From Ammoniphilus resinae (GTDB lineage: Bacteria; Bacillota; Bacilli; Aneurinibacillales; RAOX-1), in the NCBI RefSeq assembly GCF_017873965.1, contig NZ_JAGGKT010000001.1, positions 1 to 64,000 of the forward strand: DNA of 64,000 nt, written 5' to 3'. Position 1 is the stretch's first letter, and each line of letters begins with the position of its first letter. The notes under the pieces are model-generated. The model worked only from the letters and a program-made list of their open reading frames with translations. It was not told the origin of the DNA and did not search any database. A program made the translations under genes and the position numbers. Positions 9,468 through 18,746 of this stretch are shown here, one piece after another.

Positions 9468-10625
9468 ATGGTGAAAGTTTTGAGGATCGTGATTGCACCA
9501 GATTCATTTAAGGGCAGTATATCGGCGATGGATGCAGCGAAGGCGATTGAAAATGGGGTGAAACGAGCAGGGACAAATATTGAAACGGTACTGGTACCTG
9601 TTGCAGATGGTGGGGAAGGGACGTTGGACAGCCTTGTTGCTGCAACAGGGGGGAGAAGAGTTCAACTGCAAGTTTTAGGGCCCTTAGGTCAACCTGTTCT
9701 GGCTGAATACGGATGGCTTGGCGACGGAAAAACCTGTGTCATTGAAATGGCGAGTGCCTCTGGTCTTTGTTTAGTGCCTGATGAGCAAAAAAATCCTTTA
9801 CAAACCACAACTTATGGGACGGGAGAATTAATCCGCTCTGCGTTGGACGAGGGCTGCAGACAATTTATTTTGGCCATCGGTGGGAGTGCAACCAATGATG
9901 GCGGAATTGGGATGCTGCAAGCCCTTGGGATGAAATTACAGGATGCTTCCGGAAACCAGGTTGGCAACAGTGGGGGAGAGCTGGGGAAAATTGCTTCCAT
10001 TGATGACACCGGATGGGATTCACGGATTGCTGAATCAACGTTCCTCATTGCGTCTGACGTGCAAAATCCTTTCGTTGGAAAAAAAGGCGCTTCCCATGTT
10101 TTCGGGCCGCAGAAAGGGGCAACACCGGAAATGGTGGAGCTCTTGGATCAGTATATGACACACTGGGCTGATGTGGTTGAGGCAAAAACAGGAGTGCATT
10201 TGCATGATCTACCTGGAGCAGGGGCTGCTGGCGGGATTGGCGGAGCTTTTCAAGCTTTTTTTCCTGCTACCATGAGACGTGGAATTGATATTGTCATCGA
10301 ATTTACTGGATTGCGCCAAGCGCTTGAAGGGGCAGATGCAGTGATTACTGGAGAAGGACAAATTGATTTTCAGACCGCTTCAGGAAAAACGCCAATGGGA
10401 ATTGCCCAAGAAGCTCAACTTAAAGGCATTCCAACTTTTGTCTTAGCCGGATCCATTGGTCGCGGTATTGAGGAACTGTATCAGTACGGAATTACCAGTA
10501 TACATAGCATTGTCAACGGACCGATGTCACTTGAAGAAGCGATGAACCGCTCCGCTGAACTTCTGGCACAACGGGCGGAGCAGGTAATTCGCACGTATCA
10601 AGTCCATCAAACAGAGAGAAGATAA
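9468..10625 (+). CDS. glxK: glycerate 2-kinase (GlxK/GarK family)
   Basis: This cytosolic kinase phosphorylates D-glycerate to 2-phosphoglycerate, feeding lower glycolysis. About 385 residues match the glycerate kinase type 1 family: APDSFKGS near the N-terminus, PVADGGEGT, GGSATNDGG (about residue 130), GAAGGIGGA, and ITGEGQIDFQTASGKTP near residue 290. The start is either ATG 9468 or, with better spacing from AAAGGA, GTG 9471; a longer frame back to 9423 lacks a ribosome site. It is the first gene of a three-gene operon with kdgT and larA, divergent from cdaR. Confidence 0.93.
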   Translation: MVKVLRIVIAPDSFKGSISAMDAAKAIENGVKRAGTNIETVLVPVADGGEGTLDSLVAATGGRRVQLQVLGPLGQPVLAEYGWLGDGKTCVIEMASASGLCLVPDEQKNPLQTTTYGTGELIRSALDEGCRQFILAIGGSATNDGGIGMLQALGMKLQDASGNQVGNSGGELGKIASIDDTGWDSRIAESTFLIASDVQNPFVGKKGASHVFGPQKGATPEMVELLDQYMTHWADVVEAKTGVHLHDLPGAGAAGGIGGAFQAFFPATMRRGIDIVIEFTGLRQALEGADAVITGEGQIDFQTASGKTPMGIAQEAQLKGIPTFVLAGSIGRGIEELYQYGITSIHSIVNGPMSLEEAMNRSAELLAQRAEQVIRTYQVHQTERR

Positions 10626-10651
10626 AATAAAGCAATCAAGGGGGTAACATT

Positions 10652-11734
10652 ATGCAAATCATGAAAACGGTGCAAAAGGTACCAGGTGGATTAATGGTCG
10701 TTCCATTATTGCTAGGCGCCGTTCTTAACACTATTGATCAACTTCATATTCCTTTTATAATGGAAGGTCTAAAAGCATTGGGTGTACCACCAACGAAAGA
10801 AGGCTTTTATGAGTTCTTAAAGATTGGCGGTTTTGCTGAGGCTTTATTTAAAACAGGTTCTTTAACCTTAATTGCCCTCTTCCTCTTCTGTGCAGGAAGT
10901 CAGATGAACCTCCGTGTTGGTGGGAAAGCAATGAAGAAGGGAATTATCCTAACCGTGACTAAGTATGCGGTGGGTGTACTGATTGGTTTTCTATGGGGAA
11001 CCTTATCAGGAGATCCGATGAATGGATTTCTCGGCCTTTCAACATTGGCTATTATTGCCGGTATGACCAATGGAAACGGGGGAATGTTTGCAGCTCTAAC
11101 AGGACAATATGGAAGCCGGTCGGACGTCGGTGCTGTTGCCGTACTCTCATTAAATGACGGTCCATTCTTTACTTTAATGGCGCTCGGGTTAATGGGGGCC
11201 AGCTTCCCGATTATTGCCTTTATAGCCGTCCTTCTTCCGATCGCAATTGGAATGTTACTTGGAAATCTCGATCATGAGGTTCGCGATTTTCTCAAGCCAG
11301 GTGAAGTTCTACCTGTTCCATTCTTTGCCTTTGCCTTAGGCGCTGGGATGAATCTGGCCAGCTTCTTTAACCCAACAGTAGTAGGTGCTGGGATTGCTCT
11401 AGCCTTAATGACCACCTTCCTCACCGGTGCGGTAATGGTTTTGGTGTTAAGGTTATTCCGGGAGAGAAATACCATTGCTGGTTGGTCTGAAGCGTCTACT
11501 GCGGGGAATGCAGCGGGTACACCTGCAGCGATTGCTGCAGCAGCAGCTGTTTCCGCCGGTTCGGGGGCGATGTCACCAGAAATGGCCAAAGCCTATGAGG
11601 ATTTGGTGCCCATAGCAACCGCTCAAATTTCCATTTCAACCATTGCAACCGCCCTACTTTGTCCAGTAGTTGTTATCTTTTGGGACAAGTATCAGAGGAA
11701 GCGTGGTATTAACGCCCATGAAGAAACGGAATAA
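10652..11734 (+). CDS. kdgT: 2-keto-3-deoxygluconate permease family transporter
   Basis: This integral membrane protein of 360 residues has about ten hydrophobic segments and the KdgT family pattern (VPGGLMVVPLLLGA at the N-terminus, AGSQMNLR, GNGGMFAALTGQYG, STAGNAAGTPAAIAAA in the C-terminal half). E. coli KdgT imports 2-keto-3-deoxygluconate with protons. In this operon no KDG kinase or aldolase is present, whereas glycerate kinase and a LarA-like enzyme are, so the true substrate may be glycerate or another small sugar acid. GGGGGTAA precedes the ATG. Confidence 0.9.
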   Translation: MQIMKTVQKVPGGLMVVPLLLGAVLNTIDQLHIPFIMEGLKALGVPPTKEGFYEFLKIGGFAEALFKTGSLTLIALFLFCAGSQMNLRVGGKAMKKGIILTVTKYAVGVLIGFLWGTLSGDPMNGFLGLSTLAIIAGMTNGNGGMFAALTGQYGSRSDVGAVAVLSLNDGPFFTLMALGLMGASFPIIAFIAVLLPIAIGMLLGNLDHEVRDFLKPGEVLPVPFFAFALGAGMNLASFFNPTVVGAGIALALMTTFLTGAVMVLVLRLFRERNTIAGWSEASTAGNAAGTPAAIAAAAAVSAGSGAMSPEMAKAYEDLVPIATAQISISTIATALLCPVVVIFWDKYQRKRGINAHEETE

Positions 11735-11781
11735 AGGTGTATAATGGATCTGGAGAAAGAGGAAGAAGGAGGAGGGGGATT

Positions 11782-13056
11782 ATGAAAGTAAAATTGGCTT
11801 ATGGCAAAGGCGATTTAGAGATAGAGGTTCCAGATCAAACCGTGGTTATTGAACCGAAACATATTGATCGCCTAGCTGAAGAAAAGGGGAAAGTGTTCGA
11901 AGCGCTCCGCCATCCGATCGGGACACCGCCGCTAAAAGAAATGGTCAAATCGACAGATACCGTGGCGATCGTGATCAGTGATATGACAAGACCAACGCCA
12001 AATCATAAGCTTGTTCCTTGGCTGTTGGAAGAATTGTCCCATGTACCTAAAGAAAACTTTGTGGTGATCAATGGAACGGGAAGCCACCGCGACAATACAA
12101 GAGAAGAACTCATCCAAATGCTCGGTCAGGATGTTGTAGATTCGGTGAAAGTAATCAACAACAATGCTTTTGATAAGAGTACCCAAAAGTATTTAGGAAA
12201 GACTTCTACAGGGGCAGAAGTTTATTTAAATAAAGTGTACTGTGAAAGTGATTTTCGCATTGTCACTGGGTTCATTGAGCCACACTTCTTCGCAGGATTT
12301 AGCGGTGGGCCTAAGGGGATTATGCCAGGAATTGCTGGAATTGAGACGATCCTTCATTTTCACAATGCGCAAATGATTGGCAACCCTCGCAGCACGTGGG
12401 GCTTGTTGGAGGGAAATCCACTGCAACAGGAAACAACGGAAATTAACATGATGTGCAAGCCACACTTTATGCTAAACGTGACGCTGAATGGGGAAAAGGA
12501 TATTACCAATGTGTTTGCGGGGGATGTCATTCAGGCGCATCGCGTGGGATGTGAATATGTTCGGGAACATGCCATGGCAGAATGTGAGGAACCTTTTGAC
12601 ATAGTAATTACTTCAAACAGTGGATATCCATTGGACCAAAACCTATACCAGGCGGTAAAGGGAATGAGTGCCGCACACAAGATCGTAAAGAAGGGCGGTA
12701 CGATCATCTGTGCTTCGGAATGCAGCGATGGCTTGCCAAATCACGGGAATTACGCGAAAATCCTGCAGATGTGTAAAACCCCTCAAGAACTGTTAAAAAT
12801 GATTGAAGATCCCTCATTCTCTATGTTTGACCAATGGCAGGTTCAGAAGCAGGCCATGATCCAATCGGATGCAGATGTCTATGTGTATTCGATGCTTGAT
12901 CAATCCGATGTGGAAAAATCGATGCTGAAGCCCACCAATTCGATTGAGGACACGCTAAAAGAGCTTCTGCAAAAATATGGTGTAAATGCCACGATTGCAG
13001 TACTTCCGCTTGGGCCATTGACGATTCCATATGTTAGTGAAAAAGTGCATAATTAG
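11782..13056 (+). CDS. larA: LarA-family nickel-pincer 2-hydroxyacid racemase/epimerase
   Basis: This 424-residue enzyme belongs to the lactate racemase family, which uses the nickel pincer nucleotide cofactor to racemise 2-hydroxyacids. The key residues are present: His102 in NGTGSHR, His168 in GFIEPHFF, the cofactor-attaching Lys178 in GGPKG, and His194 in HFHNAQM, matching H108, H174, K184 and H200 of the Lactobacillus enzyme. ATG 11782 follows GGAGGAGGGGG; the frame extends upstream without reason. LarB, LarC and LarE, which make the cofactor, are not nearby. Its place behind glycerate kinase and a sugar-acid permease suggests a substrate other than lactate. Confidence 0.9.
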   Translation: MKVKLAYGKGDLEIEVPDQTVVIEPKHIDRLAEEKGKVFEALRHPIGTPPLKEMVKSTDTVAIVISDMTRPTPNHKLVPWLLEELSHVPKENFVVINGTGSHRDNTREELIQMLGQDVVDSVKVINNNAFDKSTQKYLGKTSTGAEVYLNKVYCESDFRIVTGFIEPHFFAGFSGGPKGIMPGIAGIETILHFHNAQMIGNPRSTWGLLEGNPLQQETTEINMMCKPHFMLNVTLNGEKDITNVFAGDVIQAHRVGCEYVREHAMAECEEPFDIVITSNSGYPLDQNLYQAVKGMSAAHKIVKKGGTIICASECSDGLPNHGNYAKILQMCKTPQELLKMIEDPSFSMFDQWQVQKQAMIQSDADVYVYSMLDQSDVEKSMLKPTNSIEDTLKELLQKYGVNATIAVLPLGPLTIPYVSEKVHN

Positions 13057-13070
13057 TTAGTCGTTTAAAT

Positions 13071-13104
13071 AAATGGGTGCGCCTTTGAGGTGCATCCATT
13101 TTTT
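13071..13104 (+). terminator. terminator of the glxK-kdgT-larA operon
   Basis: AAATGGGTGC pairs with GCATCCATTT (one G-U), followed by six Ts. Confidence 0.9.
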
Positions 13105-13180
13105 ATGTCACATAAACTATAGGGCTCCGAAGTAAAACTAAGGGATATATGAAGGATTTTATACGAAGGAGACCGTTAAA

Positions 13181-14770
13181 ATGGAACACTTGGATCCAAG
13201 GAAAAAGGTTGCTATTATGATGGCCGTGATGTCTGCCATGCTTTTTGCAGCCTTAAACCAAACGATAGTTGGTACAGCTTTACCTAGAATTATCGCAGAG
13301 CTTGGCGGAATGGAATATTTTAGTTGGGTGTTTACGATTTATATGCTAACCTCCAGTATTACCGCCATTCTCGTTGGGAAGCTGTCGGATATATACGGAC
13401 GGAAGCCCTTTATTTTAATTGGGATCGGGATCTTTATTGTTGGATCCTTTTTAGCGGGAACCTCGTCTACTATTATTCAACTTATAGTGTACCGCGGGGT
13501 GCAGGGATTTGGGGCGGGGATGATCATGTCCACTGCCTTTACTGCTGTAGCTGATTTATTTTCGCCGAGGGAACGGGGGAAATGGCAGGGGGCAATGAGC
13601 GCTGTTTTTGGTCTAGCAAGCGTTTTTGGACCCACTTTAGGCGGTTATATTGTCGATAACTGGGATTGGCATTGGGTCTTTTGGGTCTTTCTACCCTTTG
13701 GGATCCTGGCTATCTCGCTGATCGCCTGGCTATTTCCTGCACAGCCACACCGGGAGAAAGAATCGGTCGATTACTTTGGATCCATCTTCCTTGTTTCGGC
13801 GATGATTCCATTGTTGCTGGCGTTCTCTTGGGCCGGAACCAAGTATGCCTGGACGTCAATTGAGATTTTAGGGTTATTTGCGCTCTCGGTTGGTGCTTTT
13901 GTGGTATTTGTCTGGATTGAAAAGAAAGTAAAAAGTCCAGCAGTTCCACTCCACCTATTCAGCAACAGCATCTTTACCATTTCCAATGTGATCGCCTTTA
14001 TTATGGGGATGGGGATGTTTGGGGCAATTATGTATATGCCTTTCTTTGTCCAGGGAGTGATCGGTACCTCCGCAACCGCATCCGGCTTTGTGATGATGCC
14101 AATGACTTTGAGCATGGTTGCCGCCAGTGCATTTGGAGGACAAATTGTCAGCCGGACAGGGAAATATAAGGCTCTAGCTCTAACGGGACTATTCGTAATG
14201 TCTTTTGGTATGTTGATGATGTCGTTTATGGGGATTGATACCACGAATCGTACGGCCGTGATGAATATGATTATTGTGGGGCTTGGGCTTGGATTGGCTT
14301 TTCCGATTTTCACACTTACCGTCCAAAATGCGGTGGAAAACCGTTTCTTAGGGGTAGCTACATCAACATCCCAGCTGTTTCGGCAAATGGGTGGGACTAT
14401 TGGCGTGTCAGTGATGGGGACGATTTTGGCGGTTAGCATGCAGAGGGAAATTGAGCAGGCCCTACCGGATGCGATGGATGCGGCGAATGCAATGGCAATT
14501 AACGCGCAAAGCCCGCTAGGAAGAGAGGAATTAGAGAAAATGGCAAATCCTCAGCTTTTGATGGATCCTGCCAAATTAGAGGAAATCCGGGGCAGTATGC
14601 CTCCTGACATGGCCGGCTATTTTGATCGCTTTGTACAGATCCTGCGGGAGGTATTAGGGCATGCCCTGCATGAAGTGTTCCTGGTTGGCACAGGGGTGCT
14701 GCTGTTCGCTTTGTTGTTGACCTTCTTTCTTAAGGAAATTCCCCTGCGGACATCAAATCAGGAGAAATAA
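13181..14770 (+). CDS. DHA2-family multidrug efflux transporter (EmrB/QacA type, 14 TM)
   Basis: This 529-residue major-facilitator protein has about 14 hydrophobic helices. The DHA2 signatures are clear: LNQTIVGTALPRI in helix 1, the loop 2-3 motif GKLSDIYGRKP, GVQGFGAGM, and motif C-like GPTLGGYI in helix 5. Members expel lipophilic drugs, dyes or antibiotics by proton antiport. ATG 13181 has AAGGAG upstream. It is a single-gene unit between two terminators, with no adjacent TetR or MarR regulator, and its substrate is unknown. A hydrophilic stretch near residues 425-470 separates the last helices. Confidence 0.93.
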   Translation: MEHLDPRKKVAIMMAVMSAMLFAALNQTIVGTALPRIIAELGGMEYFSWVFTIYMLTSSITAILVGKLSDIYGRKPFILIGIGIFIVGSFLAGTSSTIIQLIVYRGVQGFGAGMIMSTAFTAVADLFSPRERGKWQGAMSAVFGLASVFGPTLGGYIVDNWDWHWVFWVFLPFGILAISLIAWLFPAQPHREKESVDYFGSIFLVSAMIPLLLAFSWAGTKYAWTSIEILGLFALSVGAFVVFVWIEKKVKSPAVPLHLFSNSIFTISNVIAFIMGMGMFGAIMYMPFFVQGVIGTSATASGFVMMPMTLSMVAASAFGGQIVSRTGKYKALALTGLFVMSFGMLMMSFMGIDTTNRTAVMNMIIVGLGLGLAFPIFTLTVQNAVENRFLGVATSTSQLFRQMGGTIGVSVMGTILAVSMQREIEQALPDAMDAANAMAINAQSPLGREELEKMANPQLLMDPAKLEEIRGSMPPDMAGYFDRFVQILREVLGHALHEVFLVGTGVLLFALLLTFFLKEIPLRTSNQEK

Positions 14771-14774
14771 TAAG

Positions 14775-14802
14775 GCACCACCTTCTGAGGTGGTGTTTTT
14801 TT
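14775..14802 (+). terminator. terminator of the efflux transporter gene
   Basis: CACCACCT pairs perfectly with AGGTGGTG around a TCTG loop, followed by seven Ts. Confidence 0.95.
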
Positions 14803-14864
14803 GCGGATTAATTTTCGGAAATTTGCTATATTTAAGAAGAAAGAAGAATGGGGGAGAGTGCAAA

Positions 14865-15983
14865 ATGAATAAGCGTAAACTGTATTTTTGGATGCATCTG
14901 CTCCATGGCGTTTTAATTCTGCTGCTCATTTTGTCTGGGGCGGTCTTGTACATCGATTATTTCCGAATTTTATTCGTTGATTTCAAATGGCAGATCAGGG
15001 AACTGCATACGGTAATCGGATTTATTTATTTTGCTATCGTACTACTCATTTTGCCCATCGTATTGCCCTATGTTAAAGCACATCGGCGCTGGCAAAAGAC
15101 GTTTCATATTTGTCTGATGGTTTCGCTTGCCCTTGGGTGGACTATAACGGGCCTCATCTTATGGATCAATCCAACGTCATACCTCGGCCTCCGACAACTA
15201 TCCCTAACTGTACACGACTTCCTCTCCGTATTCATTTTAATTTGGGTAGCGGGGCATATCCTTTTATGGTTTCTAAAAAAGAAGAAATTGTACCAACCCA
15301 CCCCTATACTCAACAACCATGACCGTGACAAAGGAATGCTGGTTTCCAGACGTGACGTCGTCCTTTTATTTTCCGGCGGGCTGCTTGCAATTTTGCTTGG
15401 TGGTTTGTTCCGGTGGTTTCGGCCCGTATCTGATTCCTTTCTCGCGCGACTTGACGAGATGAAAAGAAGAGGGTATTTCCGGATTTACTCTGTGCGTACG
15501 GAAAATCCTGTTTTTGATCCACAGACCTGGAGACTGACTGTTGACGGGCTGGTTGAAAATCCTGTGGAACTGAGTTTTGATGAACTGAAGAAGCTACCAA
15601 AACATACGTATACTCATGATTTTCATTGTGTGACCGGGTGGAGCGTGTTAGGGGTGAAATGGGAAGGGATTCCGTTTCAAGAAGTGATTAATTTGGTTGG
15701 AAGAAAACCAGAAGGAAAATACATCAAGATGTATTCCGCTGACCGGATTTATACTGAAACCTATGAATGGTCACAGCTCACTCAGAAGACAGCGATGTTA
15801 GTTTACAACTTGGATGATAAACCGTTGATTGAGAGTCAAGGGGCTCCGTTACGTTTGTTTCAGCCAGATATGTATGGGTATAAGTCAATCAAGTGGGTCA
15901 ATCGGATCGAGTTTGTAAGTCAGCGGGATTTGGGTTATTGGGAAGAAAAAGAGGGGTATAATCTAGATGGTTACATATCATAA
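14865..15983 (+). CDS. membrane-anchored molybdopterin oxidoreductase with b-type cytochrome domain
   Basis: This 372-residue protein combines two modules. Residues about 1-175 form four to five transmembrane helices with several histidines (MHLLHG, LHTVIG, FHICL, VHDFL, GHILL), consistent with a cytochrome b561-like haem domain. Residues about 205-365 are a sulfite-oxidase-fold molybdopterin domain with FHCVTGWS (cofactor Cys), GIPFQEV, YKSIKWV and WEEKEGY. The pair would move electrons between quinone and a periplasm-side substrate, as in the YedY/MsrP-YedZ system but in one chain. ATG 14865 follows GGGGGAG. The next gene overlaps its end by 17 bases. Confidence 0.85.
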   Translation: MNKRKLYFWMHLLHGVLILLLILSGAVLYIDYFRILFVDFKWQIRELHTVIGFIYFAIVLLILPIVLPYVKAHRRWQKTFHICLMVSLALGWTITGLILWINPTSYLGLRQLSLTVHDFLSVFILIWVAGHILLWFLKKKKLYQPTPILNNHDRDKGMLVSRRDVVLLFSGGLLAILLGGLFRWFRPVSDSFLARLDEMKRRGYFRIYSVRTENPVFDPQTWRLTVDGLVENPVELSFDELKKLPKHTYTHDFHCVTGWSVLGVKWEGIPFQEVINLVGRKPEGKYIKMYSADRIYTETYEWSQLTQKTAMLVYNLDDKPLIESQGAPLRLFQPDMYGYKSIKWVNRIEFVSQRDLGYWEEKEGYNLDGYIS

Positions 15984-16683
15984 ATACGCCATAGCGATCG
16001 GTATTTGGGCCCTTTTGTTTGGAGCATCCTTCTATTGGATGACAAGTCGGGAGGAAGAACAACTGTTGGTGATTCAAAAGGCAATCAACAATGTGGAAGA
16101 TTGGCAAACCTACCAATCGAAACAAGTCATTTGGGCGGATGATGAACAGGTTATCGAATTGCATTCAAGAACCCGTTTGGACCCGGATTTGACATGGGTT
16201 TCCTCAAGGGCTAAATTAACGGATACAGAAGATTTTTCATTCGAAATGTTTTTTAGCTCAGATGTATTCTATATTCATTCCACAGACCCTGAAAATTGGA
16301 AAAAAGTTGATTATACCCACCCGGTGGCAGGGGAATTAGAGGGCTCGAGAGAACCAACAAAATTTTGGCTAAGGCTTTTAAAACATACGAAACAGATGAA
16401 ACGTGAAATCGAAAATGGCATTCAACATTATACGCTTGAGTTGAAACCTTTCCGGGATGAAGTCCATGGGATGCGTTTGGAGGATGTGACCGGGGCAACA
16501 ATGGAACTATGGTTAAGCAAGGAGACGCTTGTTTTGCAAAAGATGAAGGTGCATGTGGAGCTGAAGCCGAGTATAACGAAAATTTTTAACCAGATGGATT
16601 ATCTGATTGAGTTTAGTGATGTAAATCAACCCGTAGAGATCGAGTTGCCAAGTGCAGCAGAGAAGGCGGAAAAGCTTCAATAG
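15967..16683 (+). CDS. membrane-anchored protein of unknown function (LolA-like fold suspected)
   Basis: I do not recognise a named family with certainty. The 238-residue product has a single N-terminal hydrophobic anchor (about residues 6-25) and an extracellular domain. The alternating hydrophobic pattern, the phrase MELWLSKETLVLQKMKV and the late-position hydrophobics recall LolA/outer-membrane-lipoprotein-sorting-like folds used by Gram-positive surface proteins, similar in style to the YdcC-like protein 2 kb downstream. It overlaps the molybdopterin oxidoreductase gene by 17 bases and is therefore likely its translationally coupled partner. Confidence 0.6.
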   Translation: MVTYHKYAIAIGIWALLFGASFYWMTSREEEQLLVIQKAINNVEDWQTYQSKQVIWADDEQVIELHSRTRLDPDLTWVSSRAKLTDTEDFSFEMFFSSDVFYIHSTDPENWKKVDYTHPVAGELEGSREPTKFWLRLLKHTKQMKREIENGIQHYTLELKPFRDEVHGMRLEDVTGATMELWLSKETLVLQKMKVHVELKPSITKIFNQMDYLIEFSDVNQPVEIELPSAAEKAEKLQ

Positions 16684-16697
16684 AATAGGTGAATGAA

Positions 16698-17078
16698 ATG
16701 ATTATCGGAACTGGTATTGATATGGTGGATAAAAGAAGGATTAAGAAGACGCTTGATCGCTTGGGTGAACGATTTTTAAGACGGATTTTAACCGGAAGAG
16801 AATTGTCACTAGTGCCTGAAGGCAGCCGAAAGGTGGAATATGTGGCTGGACGATTCGCAGCAAAAGAGGCGTTTGCCAAGGCAACCGGATTTGGCTTTGG
16901 CAAACGCCTTAGCTGGTTGGATATTGAGGTTTTGCGTGAGGACTCGGGAAAACCCACATTCGTAATCGCGAATCAATGGCTGGATTCTTCGGGATTGGGG
17001 AAGGGACCCCTTAAGGTGCATCTATCGATTTCACATGAAAAAAATTATGCGATTGCACAAGTAATTCTGGAAGGCTAG
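16698..17078 (+). CDS. acpS: holo-[acyl-carrier-protein] synthase
   Basis: This enzyme transfers 4'-phosphopantetheine from coenzyme A to acyl carrier protein. It is 126 residues, the usual trimeric AcpS size. The magnesium-binding Asp8 (GTGIDMV) and Glu57 (RFAAKEAFAKA) are present, as is the C-terminal LSISHEKNYAIA. I choose ATG 16698, with AGGTG 7 bases upstream, over the in-frame GTG at 16689. acpS followed by nnr and the YdcC-like lipoprotein is the order seen in many Bacillales. Confidence 0.96.
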   Translation: MIIGTGIDMVDKRRIKKTLDRLGERFLRRILTGRELSLVPEGSRKVEYVAGRFAAKEAFAKATGFGFGKRLSWLDIEVLREDSGKPTFVIANQWLDSSGLGKGPLKVHLSISHEKNYAIAQVILEG

Positions 17079-17138
17079 TCTGCATATTTGGACGAGTACG
17101 GACATAGATATATATCGCGGGATCAGGAGGGAATAAAT

Positions 17139-18683
17139 GTGTATTTGGTGAATGCGCAGCAGATGCGAGAGATGGACCGCTTCGCCATGGATGAAATTGG
17201 CATTCCGGGTATCATTTTGATGGAGATGGCTGGCCAGGCGGTGGCTGGGGAGGTTGCCCGAAAATGGACAAACGCCAAGGTGGTTGTTGTTGCAGGCCAT
17301 GGAAATAACGGAGGGGACGGCTTTATCGCCGCGCGTCATTTGGCAAACTACGGCTTTGATATCAAGGTGTGGTTTATAGGTGATGTGCAAAGGATGACAG
17401 CGGATTGCCGTACAGCTTTTGGGGCTTATGTGGGCAGCAAATATCCGTTAGGACACCTCCAGGAGGAGAATTGGAAGGTTTTTCGTGAGGATTTAGAAAA
17501 AGCGGATCTTATTCTTGATGGACTTCTCGGTACGGGGATCAAAGGAGAATTGCGAGCGCCGATGCGAAAGGTGATCCAGGCGATCAATGAACAGCAGCGT
17601 ACGGCCGTCTGGGCGATTGATATCCCAAGCGGCGTACAGGCAGACACGGGAGCGGTCGAAGATGAGGCGGTACAGGCAGAGGTAACGGTGACTTTTGCTA
17701 ATCCAAAATGGGGCCACTATTTGTATCCAGGTGCCGGGTATGGCGGAGAGATTATTGTGCGTGATATTTCTTTCCCAGGCTGGATCGATGGGGAGTTTTC
17801 CCTTACGGATCGATTGCTAATGCCAGAATACGTTGCATCCCTGCTGCCAAAGAGGAAGCGGCATTCCCACAAGGGGACCTATGGCCACATCCTTGTCATT
17901 GCGGGGTCCAGGCCCTATGTCGGGGCACCTGCATTAGCCGCGATGGGAGCGATTCGCTCGGGGGCCGGCATGGTGACAATGGCTGTACCCAAGGAAGTTC
18001 AGTCAATGGTCGCCGGACGTGTACCGGAAGCGATCTTTTGGCCTTGGCCTGATACTGACGGCGCTTTTTCAGAGGATAGCTGGAAGGTGTTGACGGAGCG
18101 GATGGATCGCTATAATTTTACGATCGTCGGCCCGGGAATCGGACAATCATCAGGAATAGAATGGTTGGCTAACCTGATCCGTTCTACTTCGGGCCCGTTG
18201 CTGTTGGATGCGGACGCATTGAATTTGCTGGCACTGGCGAAAGCGAAGGATTCCACCATTTTAAAGAACCGAAAAAAGCAGGTTATCCTCACTCCACATC
18301 CTGGAGAAATGGCTCGATTAACTGGCAAAACCGTCAAGCAAGTAGAGCAAAATCGTCCGCAGGTTGCACGGGAGTTTGCCGTTACACACCAGGTTTATTT
18401 GGTTTTAAAAGGGACTTATCCGATCATTGCAACCCCATCTGGTGAGTTATTTGTAAGCACCCGCGGGAGCTCTGCTTTGGCTAAAGGGGGGTCTGGCGAT
18501 GTTTTGTCAGGAATGATTGCCTCTTTTGCCGCACAGACTGGCGATCTTCTCTCAGGAACCATACTCGGAGTTTATCTCCACGGAATGTCAGGAGAATTCA
18601 TGGACGAATATAATGGAACGCCTTCGGATTTAGGCGGATTCATTGGCAAAGCGATTCAACAATTGGCATCACACAGCATGTAG
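17139..18683 (+). CDS. nnr: bifunctional NAD(P)HX epimerase / ADP-dependent NAD(P)HX dehydratase
   Basis: This 514-residue repair enzyme restores hydrated NADH and NADPH. The N-terminal epimerase domain (about residues 1-215) has QQMREMD and GHGNNGGDGFIAARHL. The C-terminal kinase-like dehydratase domain (about 230-510) has GTYGHILVIAGS, LTPHPGEMARL and the nucleotide motif KGGSGDVLSGMIA. The GTG at 17139 is preceded by AGGAGG at 8 bases, whereas the longer frame from 17088 has no ribosome site. It lies 60 bases after acpS, probably in one transcript. Confidence 0.95.
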   Translation: MYLVNAQQMREMDRFAMDEIGIPGIILMEMAGQAVAGEVARKWTNAKVVVVAGHGNNGGDGFIAARHLANYGFDIKVWFIGDVQRMTADCRTAFGAYVGSKYPLGHLQEENWKVFREDLEKADLILDGLLGTGIKGELRAPMRKVIQAINEQQRTAVWAIDIPSGVQADTGAVEDEAVQAEVTVTFANPKWGHYLYPGAGYGGEIIVRDISFPGWIDGEFSLTDRLLMPEYVASLLPKRKRHSHKGTYGHILVIAGSRPYVGAPALAAMGAIRSGAGMVTMAVPKEVQSMVAGRVPEAIFWPWPDTDGAFSEDSWKVLTERMDRYNFTIVGPGIGQSSGIEWLANLIRSTSGPLLLDADALNLLALAKAKDSTILKNRKKQVILTPHPGEMARLTGKTVKQVEQNRPQVAREFAVTHQVYLVLKGTYPIIATPSGELFVSTRGSSALAKGGSGDVLSGMIASFAAQTGDLLSGTILGVYLHGMSGEFMDEYNGTPSDLGGFIGKAIQQLASHSM

Positions 18684-18746
18684 CCAAACACGCTTTACAA
18701 AAACCCGAAAAGGGGAGCCCTCCTTTGTCAAAAAAAGACGAAGGGG

